Positions 40,658 to 49,462 of a stretch of 64,000 nt of DNA are shown here, piece by piece; positions within the stretch are counted from its first letter, which is position 1; each line of letters starts with the position of its first letter. Origin of the DNA: Palleronia salina. GTDB lineage: Bacteria > Pseudomonadota > Alphaproteobacteria > Rhodobacterales > Rhodobacteraceae. The position numbers were made by a program, and so were the translations under genes. The notes beneath the pieces were generated by a model, which was not told where the DNA came from, searched no databases, and saw nothing but the letters and a program-made list of their open reading frames with translations. The DNA lies in contig NZ_FQZA01000003.1 of assembly GCF_900141995.1 (NCBI RefSeq), positions 248,001 to 312,000 of the forward strand, given 5' to 3'.

Positions 40658-41623
40658 TCATCCCTGTGCCAGGAGGATCTGCTTCCAGATCGCGATTTCG
40701 TCGTAGTAGCCGTATTCGCGCCGAAGGCCCCAGGGCCCGTATTCGGCATGGCTCATCCCCATGACGTGGACGCGCGCGCCGGTGGGCCGGCCGAAGGCGC
40801 CCCAGCCGTCGTGGGTCCCGTCCAGCGACCAGCGGATCGCGGCGCGCGGGGGCAGCATGTCGCCCTCCATCCCGATCTGATGGTGGATGGTGAAGGTGGC
40901 CGAGGGGAAGGACGATCGCAGACCGACCCAGAACCCGGTCGCGTCCTCGCGGCCCAGCGTCGCCAGCCCACCCGCGTAGTCGCCGATCACCGCGCGGTCA
41001 TAGCCCTTGAGGATATGGGCGAAGTCGGCCTCCATGATCCGGGTCAGGGTCGCGGCGTATCGCTCGCCCCAGGCGTTGTCGTTGCCGCGCCCGTGGTAGC
41101 CGCCGTCGATGTCGTCCTCGGGCCGGAACGGCATGGTCGCGCTGCCCGGGCCGCCCTCGGCCTCGATCAGGCCTTGCGCATAGGCGCGCGGGTCCATCCC
41201 CAGGGCGCGGACGATGCCGCCATAGTCGCGCACCAGCCATTCGTCGTAGATCGTCTCGTCCCGCGCGGCGCAGTCGGCGATGACGCGCACGGTCCAGCCG
41301 CGGCCGGTGGCCGGACCGAACTGCCCGTCACGGGTATGGGTCGCCGTGGTGATCAGCCGGTGCGACGACAGGTGCCCGTGGGCGGGGTCGTTGGACCAGA
41401 TCACGTCCTCGCCGAAAAGCTGCCGGTCCGGGAACTCGTGCACCGTCGCCATGGTCGAGGCGATCACCGCCTTGTTGCCGCGCTGGATCCCCATGGGCGA
41501 GCGCACGACGATGTCGTCGCTGTAATAGCGGTTCAGCGTCTCGATCCCGCGGTCTTCCCAGATCTGCTTGGTGATGCCGATGATGTAGCTGGGAAAATCG
41601 GCGAACTGTGCGGAATAGCTCAT
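40658..41623 (-). CDS. Two-domain SnoaL-like protein
   Basis: A 321-residue protein built of two SnoaL/NTF2-like barrels. Domain 1: TKQIWEDRGIETLNRYYSDD, VVRSPMGIQRG, LFGEDVIWSND; domain 2: LTRIMEADFAHILKGYDRAV, ATFTIHHQIGMEGD, IRWSLDGTHDGWGAFGRPTG. Ester cyclases, isomerases and dehydratases use this fold, with the pocket open on one side. Its ATG overlaps the lacI stop (ATGA). It is one of three SnoaL proteins in the locus, which suggests that the pathway uses unusual cyclisation, isomerisation or hydration chemistry. Confidence 0.75.
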   Translation of the reverse strand: MSYSAQFADFPSYIIGITKQIWEDRGIETLNRYYSDDIVVRSPMGIQRGNKAVIASTMATVHEFPDRQLFGEDVIWSNDPAHGHLSSHRLITTATHTRDGQFGPATGRGWTVRVIADCAARDETIYDEWLVRDYGGIVRALGMDPRAYAQGLIEAEGGPGSATMPFRPEDDIDGGYHGRGNDNAWGERYAATLTRIMEADFAHILKGYDRAVIGDYAGGLATLGREDATGFWVGLRSSFPSATFTIHHQIGMEGDMLPPRAAIRWSLDGTHDGWGAFGRPTGARVHVMGMSHAEYGPWGLRREYGYYDEIAIWKQILLAQG

Positions 41624-42636
41624 TCGGTCCATCCTTCGGGGCAGCGGGCCGAGCCGCGCAGGACAAGCGCGGCGTCGATCCGGATCGATTGCGGGGCGCG
41701 GTCGGGCTCGGCGATCTGGGCCACCAGGGTCTCGACCGTGGAATCGACCATGCGGCGCACCGGCTGGCGCACGGTGGTGAGATCGTAGGCGGGCCAGGCG
41801 GCCATGGGCACGTCGTCGAAGCCGACGACCGAAACGTCGCCCGGCACCGACAGGCCCAATTCGTGGCGCAACGTGTCCATCACGGCGAAGGCCATGTGGT
41901 CGTTGCCGACGAAGATGGCGTCGGGTGGCGTGGCGGTGTCCATCATCGCCAGCGTGGCCGCGCGGGCCGCGTCGCGGTCGTAAAGACCGTCGATCACGGC
42001 GACCGGCGCCGTCCCTGCCTCGGCCAGCCCGGCCTCGAACCCCAGCAGGCGGTCGCGCCCGGTCGAGGATTGCTGCCATCCCGCCACGTGGGCGATCCGC
42101 TGGTGCCCGCCCGCGACGAGAAACCGCGCGACCTGCCGCGCGCCCGCGTCGTTGGCCGAGGTGACCGAGGACAGGCCGACCCCGTCCTGCCCGCGGTTGA
42201 ACAGGACGATGGGAATGCCTGCCTGCGCGCAGCGGTCGGTCAGGTCGTTGGTCATCGCCACCGACGCGGTGATGATCCCGTCCACGCGATAGGCCGTCAG
42301 TTCATCCATGACGCTTTCGATCTCGGCCGGGCTGTTGCCGACGGTGAAGACGAGGATGCGGTAACCCTCGGCCTTCAGCGCCCGCGACAGGAGTTCCAGC
42401 GCGACCGGGTAGAACGGGTTGTCGAAATAGGCGACCACCAGCCCGATGATGCCCGACCGCCCGGTGATCATCGCCCGGGCCCAGGGATTGGGGCGATAGC
42501 CCAGCTCTGCGGCCGCGCGGCGGACCTTCTGCGCCGTGGCCGCGCTGGCCGAGGCGCCCGAGAACACGCGGCTGACCGCCGACTGGCTGACGCCCGCCAG
42601 CCGGGCCACGTCCAGCGATGTGACCTGGCTGTTCAT
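41620..42636 (-). CDS. LacI family transcriptional regulator
   Basis: A 338-residue repressor: N-terminal helix-turn-helix and hinge (SLDVARLAGVSQSAVSRVFS, AAELGYRPNPWARAM), then a periplasmic-binding-protein-like effector domain with GIIGLVVAYFDNPFY and DAIFVGNDHMAFAVMDTL. The ATG at 42636 forms an ATGA overlap with the SDR stop, like the other junctions of this operon; an earlier ATG at 42648 is possible. It is embedded in the operon it most likely controls; two matching operators lie between the ABC ATPase and the solute-binding protein genes. Confidence 0.93.
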   Translation of the reverse strand: MNSQVTSLDVARLAGVSQSAVSRVFSGASASAATAQKVRRAAAELGYRPNPWARAMITGRSGIIGLVVAYFDNPFYPVALELLSRALKAEGYRILVFTVGNSPAEIESVMDELTAYRVDGIITASVAMTNDLTDRCAQAGIPIVLFNRGQDGVGLSSVTSANDAGARQVARFLVAGGHQRIAHVAGWQQSSTGRDRLLGFEAGLAEAGTAPVAVIDGLYDRDAARAATLAMMDTATPPDAIFVGNDHMAFAVMDTLRHELGLSVPGDVSVVGFDDVPMAAWPAYDLTTVRQPVRRMVDSTVETLVAQIAEPDRAPQSIRIDAALVLRGSARCPEGWTE

Positions 42637-43397
42637 TCCGCCGTCCACCCTCCGTCCACCAGGAGAGATGTCCCGGTGACCAGCGCGCCGGCGTCAGACG
42701 CCAGGTAGACCACGGCGCCCATGATGTCCTCGACCGTGCCGACGCGCCCCAGCTTGATCTTGGACTGCACCCAGGCCACCCGCTCGGGGTCGCTGAAGGT
42801 GGGTTCGGTCAGGGGCGTGCGGATGAAGGTGGGGCAGATCGTGTTCACGCGGATGCCCTTGGGCCCCCACTCGATCGCCATGGACTTGGTGAAGCCCTCG
42901 ACCGCGTGCTTGGTGGCGCAATAGACCGCGCGGTCGATCCCGCCCACATGGGCCATCTGGCTCGAGATGTTGATGAGGCTGCCCGGTTTGTCTGCGGCCA
43001 GAAGACCGTTCGCCACGGCCTGCGTCAGGAAATAGGCGGCGCGGATGTTCAGCTGGCTGACAGCGTCGAAATCCTGCGCCGTGGTGTCGGTGGCCGCGCT
43101 GTGGCGGGCCAGCCCGGCCGAGTTCACCAGGACGTCGAAGGGGCCGCGCCCGGCGACTGCCCGCGCCGTCGCGTCGATGTCGGTGATGTCGAGCGGCAGC
43201 GTCTCGGCCCGCCAGCCCTCGGCCCGCATCTCGGCCGCCAGCGCGTCGAGCTTGTCGGCCGAGCGGGCGACCAGCGTCACCTCGGCGCCCGCCTCGGCCA
43301 GCGCCACGGCGCAGCCTTCGCCGATGCCCGAGGAGGCGCCGGCCACCAGCGCGCGGCGCCCATTGATCCGGAAGGACGGTGTGCGGGGCAGGGTCAT
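42633..43397 (-). CDS. SDR family dehydrogenase
   Basis: A 254-residue classical short-chain dehydrogenase: cofactor motif VAGASSGIGEGCA, NSAG in VLVNSAGLARH, Ser in SLINISSQMAH, catalytic YCATKHAVEGF and C-terminal LLVDGGWTAE. The basic residue after strand 2 (VARSADK) hints at NADP(H). It would oxidise or reduce a hydroxyl of the imported sugar or polyol. ATGA overlaps join it to the M15-like gene upstream and lacI downstream. Confidence 0.9.
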   Translation of the reverse strand: MTLPRTPSFRINGRRALVAGASSGIGEGCAVALAEAGAEVTLVARSADKLDALAAEMRAEGWRAETLPLDITDIDATARAVAGRGPFDVLVNSAGLARHSAATDTTAQDFDAVSQLNIRAAYFLTQAVANGLLAADKPGSLINISSQMAHVGGIDRAVYCATKHAVEGFTKSMAIEWGPKGIRVNTICPTFIRTPLTEPTFSDPERVAWVQSKIKLGRVGTVEDIMGAVVYLASDAGALVTGTSLLVDGGWTAE

Positions 43398-44047
43398 GCG
43401 GCCTCCGGGTACTGGATGCCCCGGAAGGGCGGGAAATCGGCATAGCGGGCAGCGCGCGCGGCCGTGGGTTCGGACGGTGCGTCACCCGCCGCCAGAAGCG
43501 TGCCGCGCGGCGCGATGTAGCTGGCGATCTTGCGCTTCGGCCGCTCGGACCAGGTGAGGTTCAGGGCCGCGAGCCTGGGGAAGAACTGCTGCTCGGAATA
43601 GGGCAGGTGGTCGTGGATCCACCAGGCGAGGTCGCGCCAGTCGCGCCCCCGCGCGTAGCCATCCGCGAACCACGGCGCAACGATGCAGACGGTCGCCCCC
43701 ATGGCGCCGTCCGCGTCGCGCCGGTCCCAGATGTGGCCGCCGTAATTCAGTTCGTTGCGCGAGCATTTCTGCGGCCGTACCTCGGTCGCGCCGAAATGGT
43801 TCAGGTCGGGCGAACGATAGCCCGACCGCACGTGGATCGGGCCGAAGGTCTCGACCAGCGGGTCGAGCAACTCCACGCACAGCCGGGTGCCGGCCGTGAC
43901 CAGCAGGTCGGGATCGTCGGGGATGTTGGCCTGCCCGTAGAAGCACCCGATCTCGGAGAACAGGAAGTCGCGCAGGAAGAAATGGCGCGACAGCCGCACG
44001 CGGCCCAGATCCTCCAGCGCGGTGTAACTTCGCGGGCGGCGTCTCAT
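43394..44047 (-). CDS. M15-like (D-Ala-D-Ala carboxypeptidase fold) protein, function unknown
   Basis: A 217-residue cytoplasmic-looking protein. [20 protein letters not shown] and [17 protein letters not shown] resemble peptidase M15A proteins, and [13 protein letters not shown] has the spacing of the M15 zinc His-x6-Asp pair; [19 protein letters not shown] follows with a further His-x-His-like element. There is no signal peptide, which is odd for a peptidoglycan enzyme, and its position between HisD-like and SDR genes with ATGA overlaps at both ends suggests that the fold was recruited for the catabolic pathway. I cannot name a reaction. Confidence 0.6.
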   Translation of the reverse strand: MRRRPRSYTALEDLGRVRLSRHFFLRDFLFSEIGCFYGQANIPDDPDLLVTAGTRLCVELLDPLVETFGPIHVRSGYRSPDLNHFGATEVRPQKCSRNELNYGGHIWDRRDADGAMGATVCIVAPWFADGYARGRDWRDLAWWIHDHLPYSEQQFFPRLAALNLTWSERPKRKIASYIAPRGTLLAAGDAPSEPTAARAARYADFPPFRGIQYPEAA

Positions 44048-45348
44048 TCCGCGGCCTCGCCGTAGGGCACGTTGCGACCGCCATATCGGCGGACGCGCAG
44101 GTTGCACTGCTCGGCATGGCCGACGAACCCTTCCAGCATGCACAGCCGCGACCCGTAGGCGCCGATCATCGCGGCCGCCTCGTCGGTCAGGATCTTCTGG
44201 TAGCTGTGGGTCTTCAGGAACTTGCCGACCCAGAGACCGCCGGTATAGCGCCCGGCCTTCTTCGTGGGCAGAGTGTGATTGGTGCCGATCACCTTGTCGC
44301 CATTGGCCACGTTGGTGCGCGGCCCCAGGAACAGCGCGCCGTAGCAGGTCATGTTCTCGAGATACCAATCGTCGCGGTCGGTCATGACCTGCACATGCTC
44401 GGACGCGATGTCGTCGGCCAGCTTCAGCATCTCGTCGTGGTCGTCGCAGACGATCACCTCGCCGTAGTCGCGCCACGAGGCGCTGGCGGTGTCGGCGGTG
44501 GGCAGGATCGCCAGCAGGCGGTCGATCTCGGCCAGCGTCGCCTCGGCCAACTTGCGCGAGGTGGTCAGCAGGACGGCGGGCGAGTTGTAGCCATGCTCGG
44601 CCTGGCCCAGCAGGTCGGTGGCGCAGATCTCGGCGTCGACGGTCTCGTCGGCGATGACCAGCGTCTCGGTCGGGCCGGCGAATAGGTCTATGCCCACGCG
44701 GCCGAACAGCTGGCGCTTGGCCTCGGCGACGAACGCGTTGCCGGGACCCACCAGCATGTGGACGGGGTCGATGGTCTCGGTCCCCAGCGCCATGGCGCCC
44801 ACCGCCTGGATGCCGCCCAGCACGTAGATTTCGTGCGCGCCGCCCAGGTGCATGGCGGCGATCACGGCCGGGTTGGGCTTGCCCTTGAAGGGCGGGGTGC
44901 AGGCCACGATGCGCGGCACGCCCGCGACGCTGGCCGTGGCCACGGACATGTGGGCGCTGGCCACCATGGGGAACTTGCCGCCGGGCACGTAGCAGCCCAC
45001 CGATTGCACGGGGATGGTCTTGTGACCCAGGATCACGCCCGGCAGCGGCTCGACCTCGAGATCCAGCATGGTGTCGCGCTGGGCCTGGGCGAAGTTGCGC
45101 ACTTGCTCCTGCGCGAACTTGATGTCGTGCAACTCCTGTTCGGACAGCTCGGCCATCAGGGCGTCGATGTCCGACTGGCTCAGCCGGAAGGATTCGGGCG
45201 TGTAGTTGTCGAACTTTTCCGCCAGCTCGCGCACGGCGGCATCGCCGCGCGTCTCGATCTCGCGCAGGGTCGTCTCGACCGTGGCGCGCACCTGTGCGTC
45301 GTCATCGGCGCGCTCGGACTGGGACTTGGCGGTCTTCAGATATTCCAT
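44044..45348 (-). CDS. HisD-family NAD-dependent alcohol dehydrogenase (HpsN-like)
   Basis: A 434-residue member of the histidinol dehydrogenase family. Zinc and catalytic residues are recognisable: [13 protein letters not shown] (Gln and His ligands), SEHVQVM (the Glu-His base pair) and [14 protein letters not shown] near the C terminus. It is encoded among catabolic genes, not in a his operon, and the stretch [20 protein letters not shown] resembles HpsN (dihydroxypropanesulfonate dehydrogenase) and other catabolic HisD paralogues that oxidise a primary alcohol to an acid in two steps. The substrate is therefore probably a sugar alcohol or sulfonate-like polyol, not histidinol. Confidence 0.82.
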   Translation of the reverse strand: MEYLKTAKSQSERADDDAQVRATVETTLREIETRGDAAVRELAEKFDNYTPESFRLSQSDIDALMAELSEQELHDIKFAQEQVRNFAQAQRDTMLDLEVEPLPGVILGHKTIPVQSVGCYVPGGKFPMVASAHMSVATASVAGVPRIVACTPPFKGKPNPAVIAAMHLGGAHEIYVLGGIQAVGAMALGTETIDPVHMLVGPGNAFVAEAKRQLFGRVGIDLFAGPTETLVIADETVDAEICATDLLGQAEHGYNSPAVLLTTSRKLAEATLAEIDRLLAILPTADTASASWRDYGEVIVCDDHDEMLKLADDIASEHVQVMTDRDDWYLENMTCYGALFLGPRTNVANGDKVIGTNHTLPTKKAGRYTGGLWVGKFLKTHSYQKILTDEAAAMIGAYGSRLCMLEGFVGHAEQCNLRVRRYGGRNVPYGEAAE

Positions 45349-45352
45349 CGGT

Positions 45353-45841
45353 CTACTCCGGCTCGGACGGTGTGGCGCGGCCTTCGTCGAAGGCTTCCCA
45401 GCCGTGGCCGTCGAACACGTCCCGGCCCAGCTGCGCGCAGACTGCGGCGAAATCGACCGAGACGGGGTTGTCGGCGATGCGCCCGTCCTCGACGCGCCAG
45501 AAATCCATGTACGGGATCCTCACGCGTTTGCCGGTGGCGGGGATGCCCATGAAGGTGCCGGAATGCGTGGCCTCGATATGACCCCAGCAGGCGGCCCAGT
45601 CGCCGTCGGCCATGAAATGCTCGGTCCTGTAGTCGCGGTCGGTGAAGGCCGCGCGCAGCGGCAGTTGCCAGTTGCGGCGGAATTCCTCGACCCCGCGCTT
45701 GGTGCCGCAACCCTGGTTGCCGCGCCACAGGAAGTCCTCGTGGAAATAGCGGGTCATGTCGTTCTCGCCGGCGGCGAGCCCGTCCTCCATCCGCTTCACC
45801 GCGTCGAGCGTGGCCTGCGATCTCGCGTCCCGGCTGCTCAT
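45353..45841 (-). CDS. SnoaL/NTF2-like single-domain protein
   Basis: A 162-residue SnoaL-like barrel: [60 protein letters not shown] and [20 protein letters not shown], the last two being typical ester-cyclase blocks. Its ATG overlaps the stop of the ABC ATPase gene and it ends four bases before hisD, so it is the second gene of the operon. The function is unknown; see the other two SnoaL proteins of the locus. Confidence 0.82.
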   Translation of the reverse strand: MSSRDARSQATLDAVKRMEDGLAAGENDMTRYFHEDFLWRGNQGCGTKRGVEEFRRNWQLPLRAAFTDRDYRTEHFMADGDWAACWGHIEATHSGTFMGIPATGKRVRIPYMDFWRVEDGRIADNPVSVDFAAVCAQLGRDVFDGHGWEAFDEGRATPSEPE

Positions 45842-46890
45842 CGGTTCGTCCCCAGCCGTTCGCCGCTGTCGCGGTCGAACAGGTGGCAGATGCCCGGCGG
45901 GATCGACACCGACACCTCGGTCCCGATTTCGGCGCGGTAGTCCTTGTCGGCCTTGACCGAGACCAGCGTGCCGCCCGCGCGCATGGTGACCATCGTCGCC
46001 TCGCCCAGCAGTTCGAGCGAGTAGATCGGCGCGCGCAATTGCCCGTCCTCGGCCAGTGCCGCGTCCTCGGCCCGGAAGCCCAGCGTCACCGGGCCATCGG
46101 GGCCGGTCAGGCCCGGTATGCGAACCTTGTCGGCCTCGAACGTGCCGTCCTTCAGGGTGCCGTCCATCAGGTTCATGGCCGGGCTGCCGATGAAGCCCGC
46201 GACGAAGGTGTTGGACGGGTTGTCGTAGATCTCGGTCGGGGTGCCCACCTGCTGGATCACGCCCCGCTGCATCACGACGACACGGTCGGCCAGCGTCATC
46301 GCCTCGATCTGGTCGTGGGTGACGTAGATCGTGGTGACCTTCAGCTCGTGGGACAGGTTCTTGATCTGCGCGCGGGTGCTGACCCGCAGCTTGGCGTCGA
46401 GGTTCGACAGCGGCTCGTCCATCAGGAACGCGTTGGGGGTGCGCACGATGGCACGGGCCAGCGCCACGCGCTGGCGCTGGCCGCCCGAAAGCTCCTTGGG
46501 GCGGCGATGCAGGAAATCGGTCAACTCGACCATCTCGGCGGCGCGGCGCACGGCGGCGTCGTGGTCGGCCTCGTTCGTCTTGCGCACTTTCAGAGGGAAG
46601 CGGATGTTCTCGTAAACATCCATGTTCGGGTAGAGCGCATAGGACTGGAACACCATGGCCACGTCGCGGTCCTTGGGGTCGAGGTCGTTGATCCGCCGCC
46701 CGTCGACCAGGATGTCGCCGCTGGTCACGTCCTCGAGCCCCGCGATCATGCGCATGGTCGTGGTCTTGCCGCAGCCCGACGGTCCCAGCAGCACCAGGAA
46801 TTCGCGGTCTGCGATGGTCAGGTTGAAATCCGCCACGCCGACGAAATCGCCCCAGCGCTTGTGCACGTTCTTCAGCTGTATCTCGGCCAC
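45838..46890 (-). CDS. Carbohydrate ABC transporter ATP-binding protein (UgpC/MalK type)
   Basis: A 350-residue ATPase: Walker A GPSGCGKTTTMRM, Q loop VFQSYALYPNM, signature LSGGQRQRVALARAI, Walker B FLMDEPLSNLD, H loop YVTHDQIEAM, and a C-terminal OB/TOBE domain (from about 240). It energises the permeases encoded divergently. GTG 46890 is the preferred start, because homology begins at AEIQLKNVHKRWGDF and an ATG at 46923 would place the LacI operator (46904-46919) inside the coding sequence. It is the first gene of the ten-gene operon. Confidence 0.93.
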   Translation of the reverse strand: MAEIQLKNVHKRWGDFVGVADFNLTIADREFLVLLGPSGCGKTTTMRMIAGLEDVTSGDILVDGRRINDLDPKDRDVAMVFQSYALYPNMDVYENIRFPLKVRKTNEADHDAAVRRAAEMVELTDFLHRRPKELSGGQRQRVALARAIVRTPNAFLMDEPLSNLDAKLRVSTRAQIKNLSHELKVTTIYVTHDQIEAMTLADRVVVMQRGVIQQVGTPTEIYDNPSNTFVAGFIGSPAMNLMDGTLKDGTFEADKVRIPGLTGPDGPVTLGFRAEDAALAEDGQLRAPIYSLELLGEATMVTMRAGGTLVSVKADKDYRAEIGTEVSVSIPPGICHLFDRDSGERLGTNR

Positions 46891-46903
46891 GGCGCACCCG
46901 GTG

Positions 46904-46919
46904 TTGCATACGTTTGCAA
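46904..46919. promoter_or_regulatory. LacI-type operator O1
   Basis: TTGCATACGTTTGCAA: half-sites TTGCA and TGCAA around a central CG, the general LacI/GalR-family design. It lies 14 bases upstream of the GTG start of the ABC ATPase gene, where a bound repressor would block the minus-strand operon. Confidence 0.72.
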
Positions 46920-47024
46920 GCACCTTAGCCGCGGCAATTTGACTGCGGCAACCCTATTCCAAGGGGAATTTCGCACTCACGTGAGAAATTTGGTCTTGCC
47001 AAGTGGCCGCCCGGTCGCCCTTAC

Positions 47025-47040
47025 TTGCAAGCGTATGCAA
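47025..47040. promoter_or_regulatory. LacI-type operator O2
   Basis: TTGCAAGCGTATGCAA, extended to a CTTGCA/TGCAAG palindrome at 47024-47041. It shares both half-sites and the CG centre with O1, 121 bases away. It lies about 90 bases before the ATG of the solute-binding protein gene and would control that direction; DNA looping between O1 and O2 is possible. A weak TTGCCA (46996) / TTACTT (47021) pair with a 19-base spacer may be the promoter. Confidence 0.75.
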
Positions 47041-47128
47041 GTTTGCCGCGCCTTGCGCGCGCGTCCGAGCTGAAACACCGAAGACCCGGGGTCACCGGGC
47101 GCGAAACCATCTAGGGAGACCCGATACC

Positions 47129-48367
47129 ATGAGCTTCATGAAAACCACCGCCCTGGCATCGGTGCTGGCCGTGACCGGCACCGCCGTGCTGGCCGATTGC
47201 CCCGTGACCGAGGGCCGCCTGTCCATCGTGGGCAACGAATTTCCCGCCATCCAGTCCGTCGCCGCGCTGGCGCAGGAGTGCATGGGCGAGGGCACCGAGG
47301 CCAGCGCCAACCTGACCGCCGACCACCAGAAGATCAACGTCGCCGGCATGAGCGGAAACCCGGCGGAATACACCAGCGCCATCATCGCCAACTCGTCCAT
47401 CGTCGCGCTGATCAACGAGGACGTGATCCGCCCGCTGGACGACCTGATCGCCGAGTACGGGCAGGACATTCCGGACCTTCAGAAGATCACCATCGACGGG
47501 CAGGTCATGGCCATCGCCTTCATGGCGAACGCGCAGACGCTGGTCTATCGCGCCGACGTGCTCGAGCAGATCGGCGTGGACGTGCCCGAGACCTACGAAG
47601 AGGTGCTGGAAGCCGCCGAGATGATCCGCGAGCAGGGGATCATGGAGAACCCGCTGGGCGGGGCCTACGCCGCGGGCTGGAACCTCGCCGAGGAATTCGT
47701 GAACATGTATATCGGCCATGGCGGCCAGTTCTACGAGGCTGGCACGCCCCAGGTCGCCATCAACAACGAGGCCGGGGTCAAGACGCTCGAAATGCTGAAA
47801 GCGCTGAGCGAGTACATGAACCCCGACTACCTGACCCACGATTCGAACGCGACCAGCGCCGAGTGGGAAGCGGGCAACGTCGCGCTGATGAACATGTGGG
47901 GCTCGCGCTCGGGCGTGCTGATGGACGAGGAAGGCTCGGAGCCGCAGGTTTACGAGAACACCAAGGTGGCGCCGCCGCTGACCGTCGATGGCGGCGATAT
48001 CCCGGCCTCGACCCTGTGGTGGGACGGCTGGACCGTCGCCAAGAACATCAGCGACGAGGACGCGGCCGCGACCTTCCAGGCGCTGGCCCATGCCACGTCG
48101 CCCGCGCTTCTGAACGACAAGACCATGGGCGAGGCCGTGTGGCTGATCGACGGCTACGAGCCCGCGCCGGTGAACGAGGGCGTGCTGGCCGCGACCCGCA
48201 TGGGCACCCAGCCCTACCCGATGCTGCCCTACCAGGGGCTGCTGCACACCGCGCTGGGCGACAACATCGCCGACTACCTGCAGGGCAACGAGACGGCCGA
48301 ACAGGCGCTGTCCGACATCGAGGCCGCCTACACGGCCGCCGCGCAGGAAAAAGGCTTCCTGAACTAA
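47129..48367 (+). CDS. ABC transporter extracellular solute-binding protein (sugar type)
   Basis: A 412-residue periplasmic binding protein (family 1). The signal peptide MSFMKTTALASVLAVTGTAV is cut near VLA-DC (residue 22); a cysteine follows at +2. The binding-protein core has FMANAQTLVYRADVLEQIGV, WEAGNVALMNMWGSRSG and the late PLTVDGGDIPASTLWWDGW. The start at ATG 47129 has AGGGAG upstream. It faces the ATPase operon across the operator region. The ligand cannot be derived; the family binds oligosaccharides, polyols or glycerol-phosphate-type compounds. Confidence 0.92.
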   Translation: MSFMKTTALASVLAVTGTAVLADCPVTEGRLSIVGNEFPAIQSVAALAQECMGEGTEASANLTADHQKINVAGMSGNPAEYTSAIIANSSIVALINEDVIRPLDDLIAEYGQDIPDLQKITIDGQVMAIAFMANAQTLVYRADVLEQIGVDVPETYEEVLEAAEMIREQGIMENPLGGAYAAGWNLAEEFVNMYIGHGGQFYEAGTPQVAINNEAGVKTLEMLKALSEYMNPDYLTHDSNATSAEWEAGNVALMNMWGSRSGVLMDEEGSEPQVYENTKVAPPLTVDGGDIPASTLWWDGWTVAKNISDEDAAATFQALAHATSPALLNDKTMGEAVWLIDGYEPAPVNEGVLAATRMGTQPYPMLPYQGLLHTALGDNIADYLQGNETAEQALSDIEAAYTAAAQEKGFLN

Positions 48368-48370
48368 ACG

Positions 48371-48413
48371 CGCCCCGGACGATCCGGCGGGGCGGCCACG
48401 CGCACGCCCCGCC
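48371..48413 (+). other. GC-rich stem-loops between binding protein and permease genes
   Basis: GGCGGGGCG (48386-48394) pairs with CGCCCCGCC (48405-48413) as a perfect 9-bp stem; an alternative 6-bp stem can form with CGCCCC (48371-48376). Such hairpins after binding-protein genes commonly stop part of the transcription or protect the upstream mRNA, giving more binding protein than permease. Confidence 0.5.
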
Positions 48414-48436
48414 ACCCCCGGCAAGGACGACCCGCC

Positions 48437-49459
48437 ATGAAACACAAGAGCTTCTTCTGGTTCGTCCTGCCGTCGAGCATCGCGATGCTCCTGTTCATCT
48501 TCTTCCCGATCCTGTCGGTGCTGCTGCAATCGGTCTTCACCGAGCATGAGCAGGTCATCAAGGAGGTCCGCAACTGCGGGCCCTTTGGCTGCCAGACCAC
48601 CACCTCGATCGACCAGGAGGCGACCGCCGCCCTGCGCGAGGCCGAGCCCCTGGGCCGGTTCGTGGGTCTTGGCGTCTATTTCGATCGCGGGCACCTGGCC
48701 TTGTCCGAGGTCTCGCAGCTCTGGCGCGAAAGCGCGGGACTGGGCGCGTTCTTCGACCGCCTGCTGAACCTGCCGTTCTACAAGGCCATCGCCTTCACGC
48801 TGACCTATACCTTCGTGGTCACGCCGCTGACCATCGTGCTGGGCTTCGTCATCGCCGTGGCGGTGAACTCGGCCGCGCGGGCCATCCGCGGACCGCTGAT
48901 CTTCGTGTCGCTGCTGCCCTTCATCATCACGCCGCTGGTGGGCAGCCTCGTGCTGTTCTGGATGCTGGACGCGCGGGGGATCATCGGCTCGGCGATGCAG
49001 GTGCTGGCGGATGATCCCGACCTTTCGGTGAAGGCGTCGACGCCGCTCATGTGGACGATGCTGATGGTCTACGGCGTCTGGCACAGCGCGCCGTTCGCCT
49101 TCATCGTCTACTACGCGGGGCTTCAGACGGTGAACCAGGACACGCTGGAAGCGGCGATGGTCGACGGTGCCTCGCGGTGGGAGCGGATCCGCTACGTCGT
49201 CATCCCGCACCTGCTGCCGATCACGACCTTCATCGCGCTGATCCAGCTGATGGACAATTTCCGCGTCTTCGAACCCATCGTCAGCTTCTCGGCGCAGGCC
49301 CATGCCACGTCGCTCAGCTGGGCGATCTACAACGACCTGTCGGGCGAGACGCGGCAGCTGAGCTCGGCCGCCGCGACGTCGTTCCTGACGATCATCGGCG
49401 TGGCGATCCTGCTGTCGCCGGTCATCGTGCGCACCTACCGCGATTTCACCAGGAAATAA
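48437..49459 (+). CDS. Sugar ABC transporter permease (MalF/UgpA type)
   Basis: A 340-residue inner-membrane permease with about six helices and the EAA loop EAAMVDGASRWERIRYVVIP that docks the ATPase. Between helices 1 and 2 there is an unusually long periplasmic segment (about residues 38-115) with two cysteines (RNCGPFGCQ) that could form a disulfide. The start is ATG 48437 with AAGGA upstream. Three bases separate it from the second permease gene. Confidence 0.92.
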   Translation: MKHKSFFWFVLPSSIAMLLFIFFPILSVLLQSVFTEHEQVIKEVRNCGPFGCQTTTSIDQEATAALREAEPLGRFVGLGVYFDRGHLALSEVSQLWRESAGLGAFFDRLLNLPFYKAIAFTLTYTFVVTPLTIVLGFVIAVAVNSAARAIRGPLIFVSLLPFIITPLVGSLVLFWMLDARGIIGSAMQVLADDPDLSVKASTPLMWTMLMVYGVWHSAPFAFIVYYAGLQTVNQDTLEAAMVDGASRWERIRYVVIPHLLPITTFIALIQLMDNFRVFEPIVSFSAQAHATSLSWAIYNDLSGETRQLSSAAATSFLTIIGVAILLSPVIVRTYRDFTRK

Positions 49460-49462
49460 GCC

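Noticed and set aside
44044-45348. Biosynthetic histidinol dehydrogenase
   Set aside because: No other his genes are nearby, it is embedded in a sugar or polyol operon, and its sequence fits the catabolic HisD/HpsN-type branch better.
46891-46923. ATG at 46923 as start of the ABC ATPase
   Set aside because: It lies within the LacI operator and adds 11 residues that are not part of the conserved N terminus; GTG 46890 is preferred.
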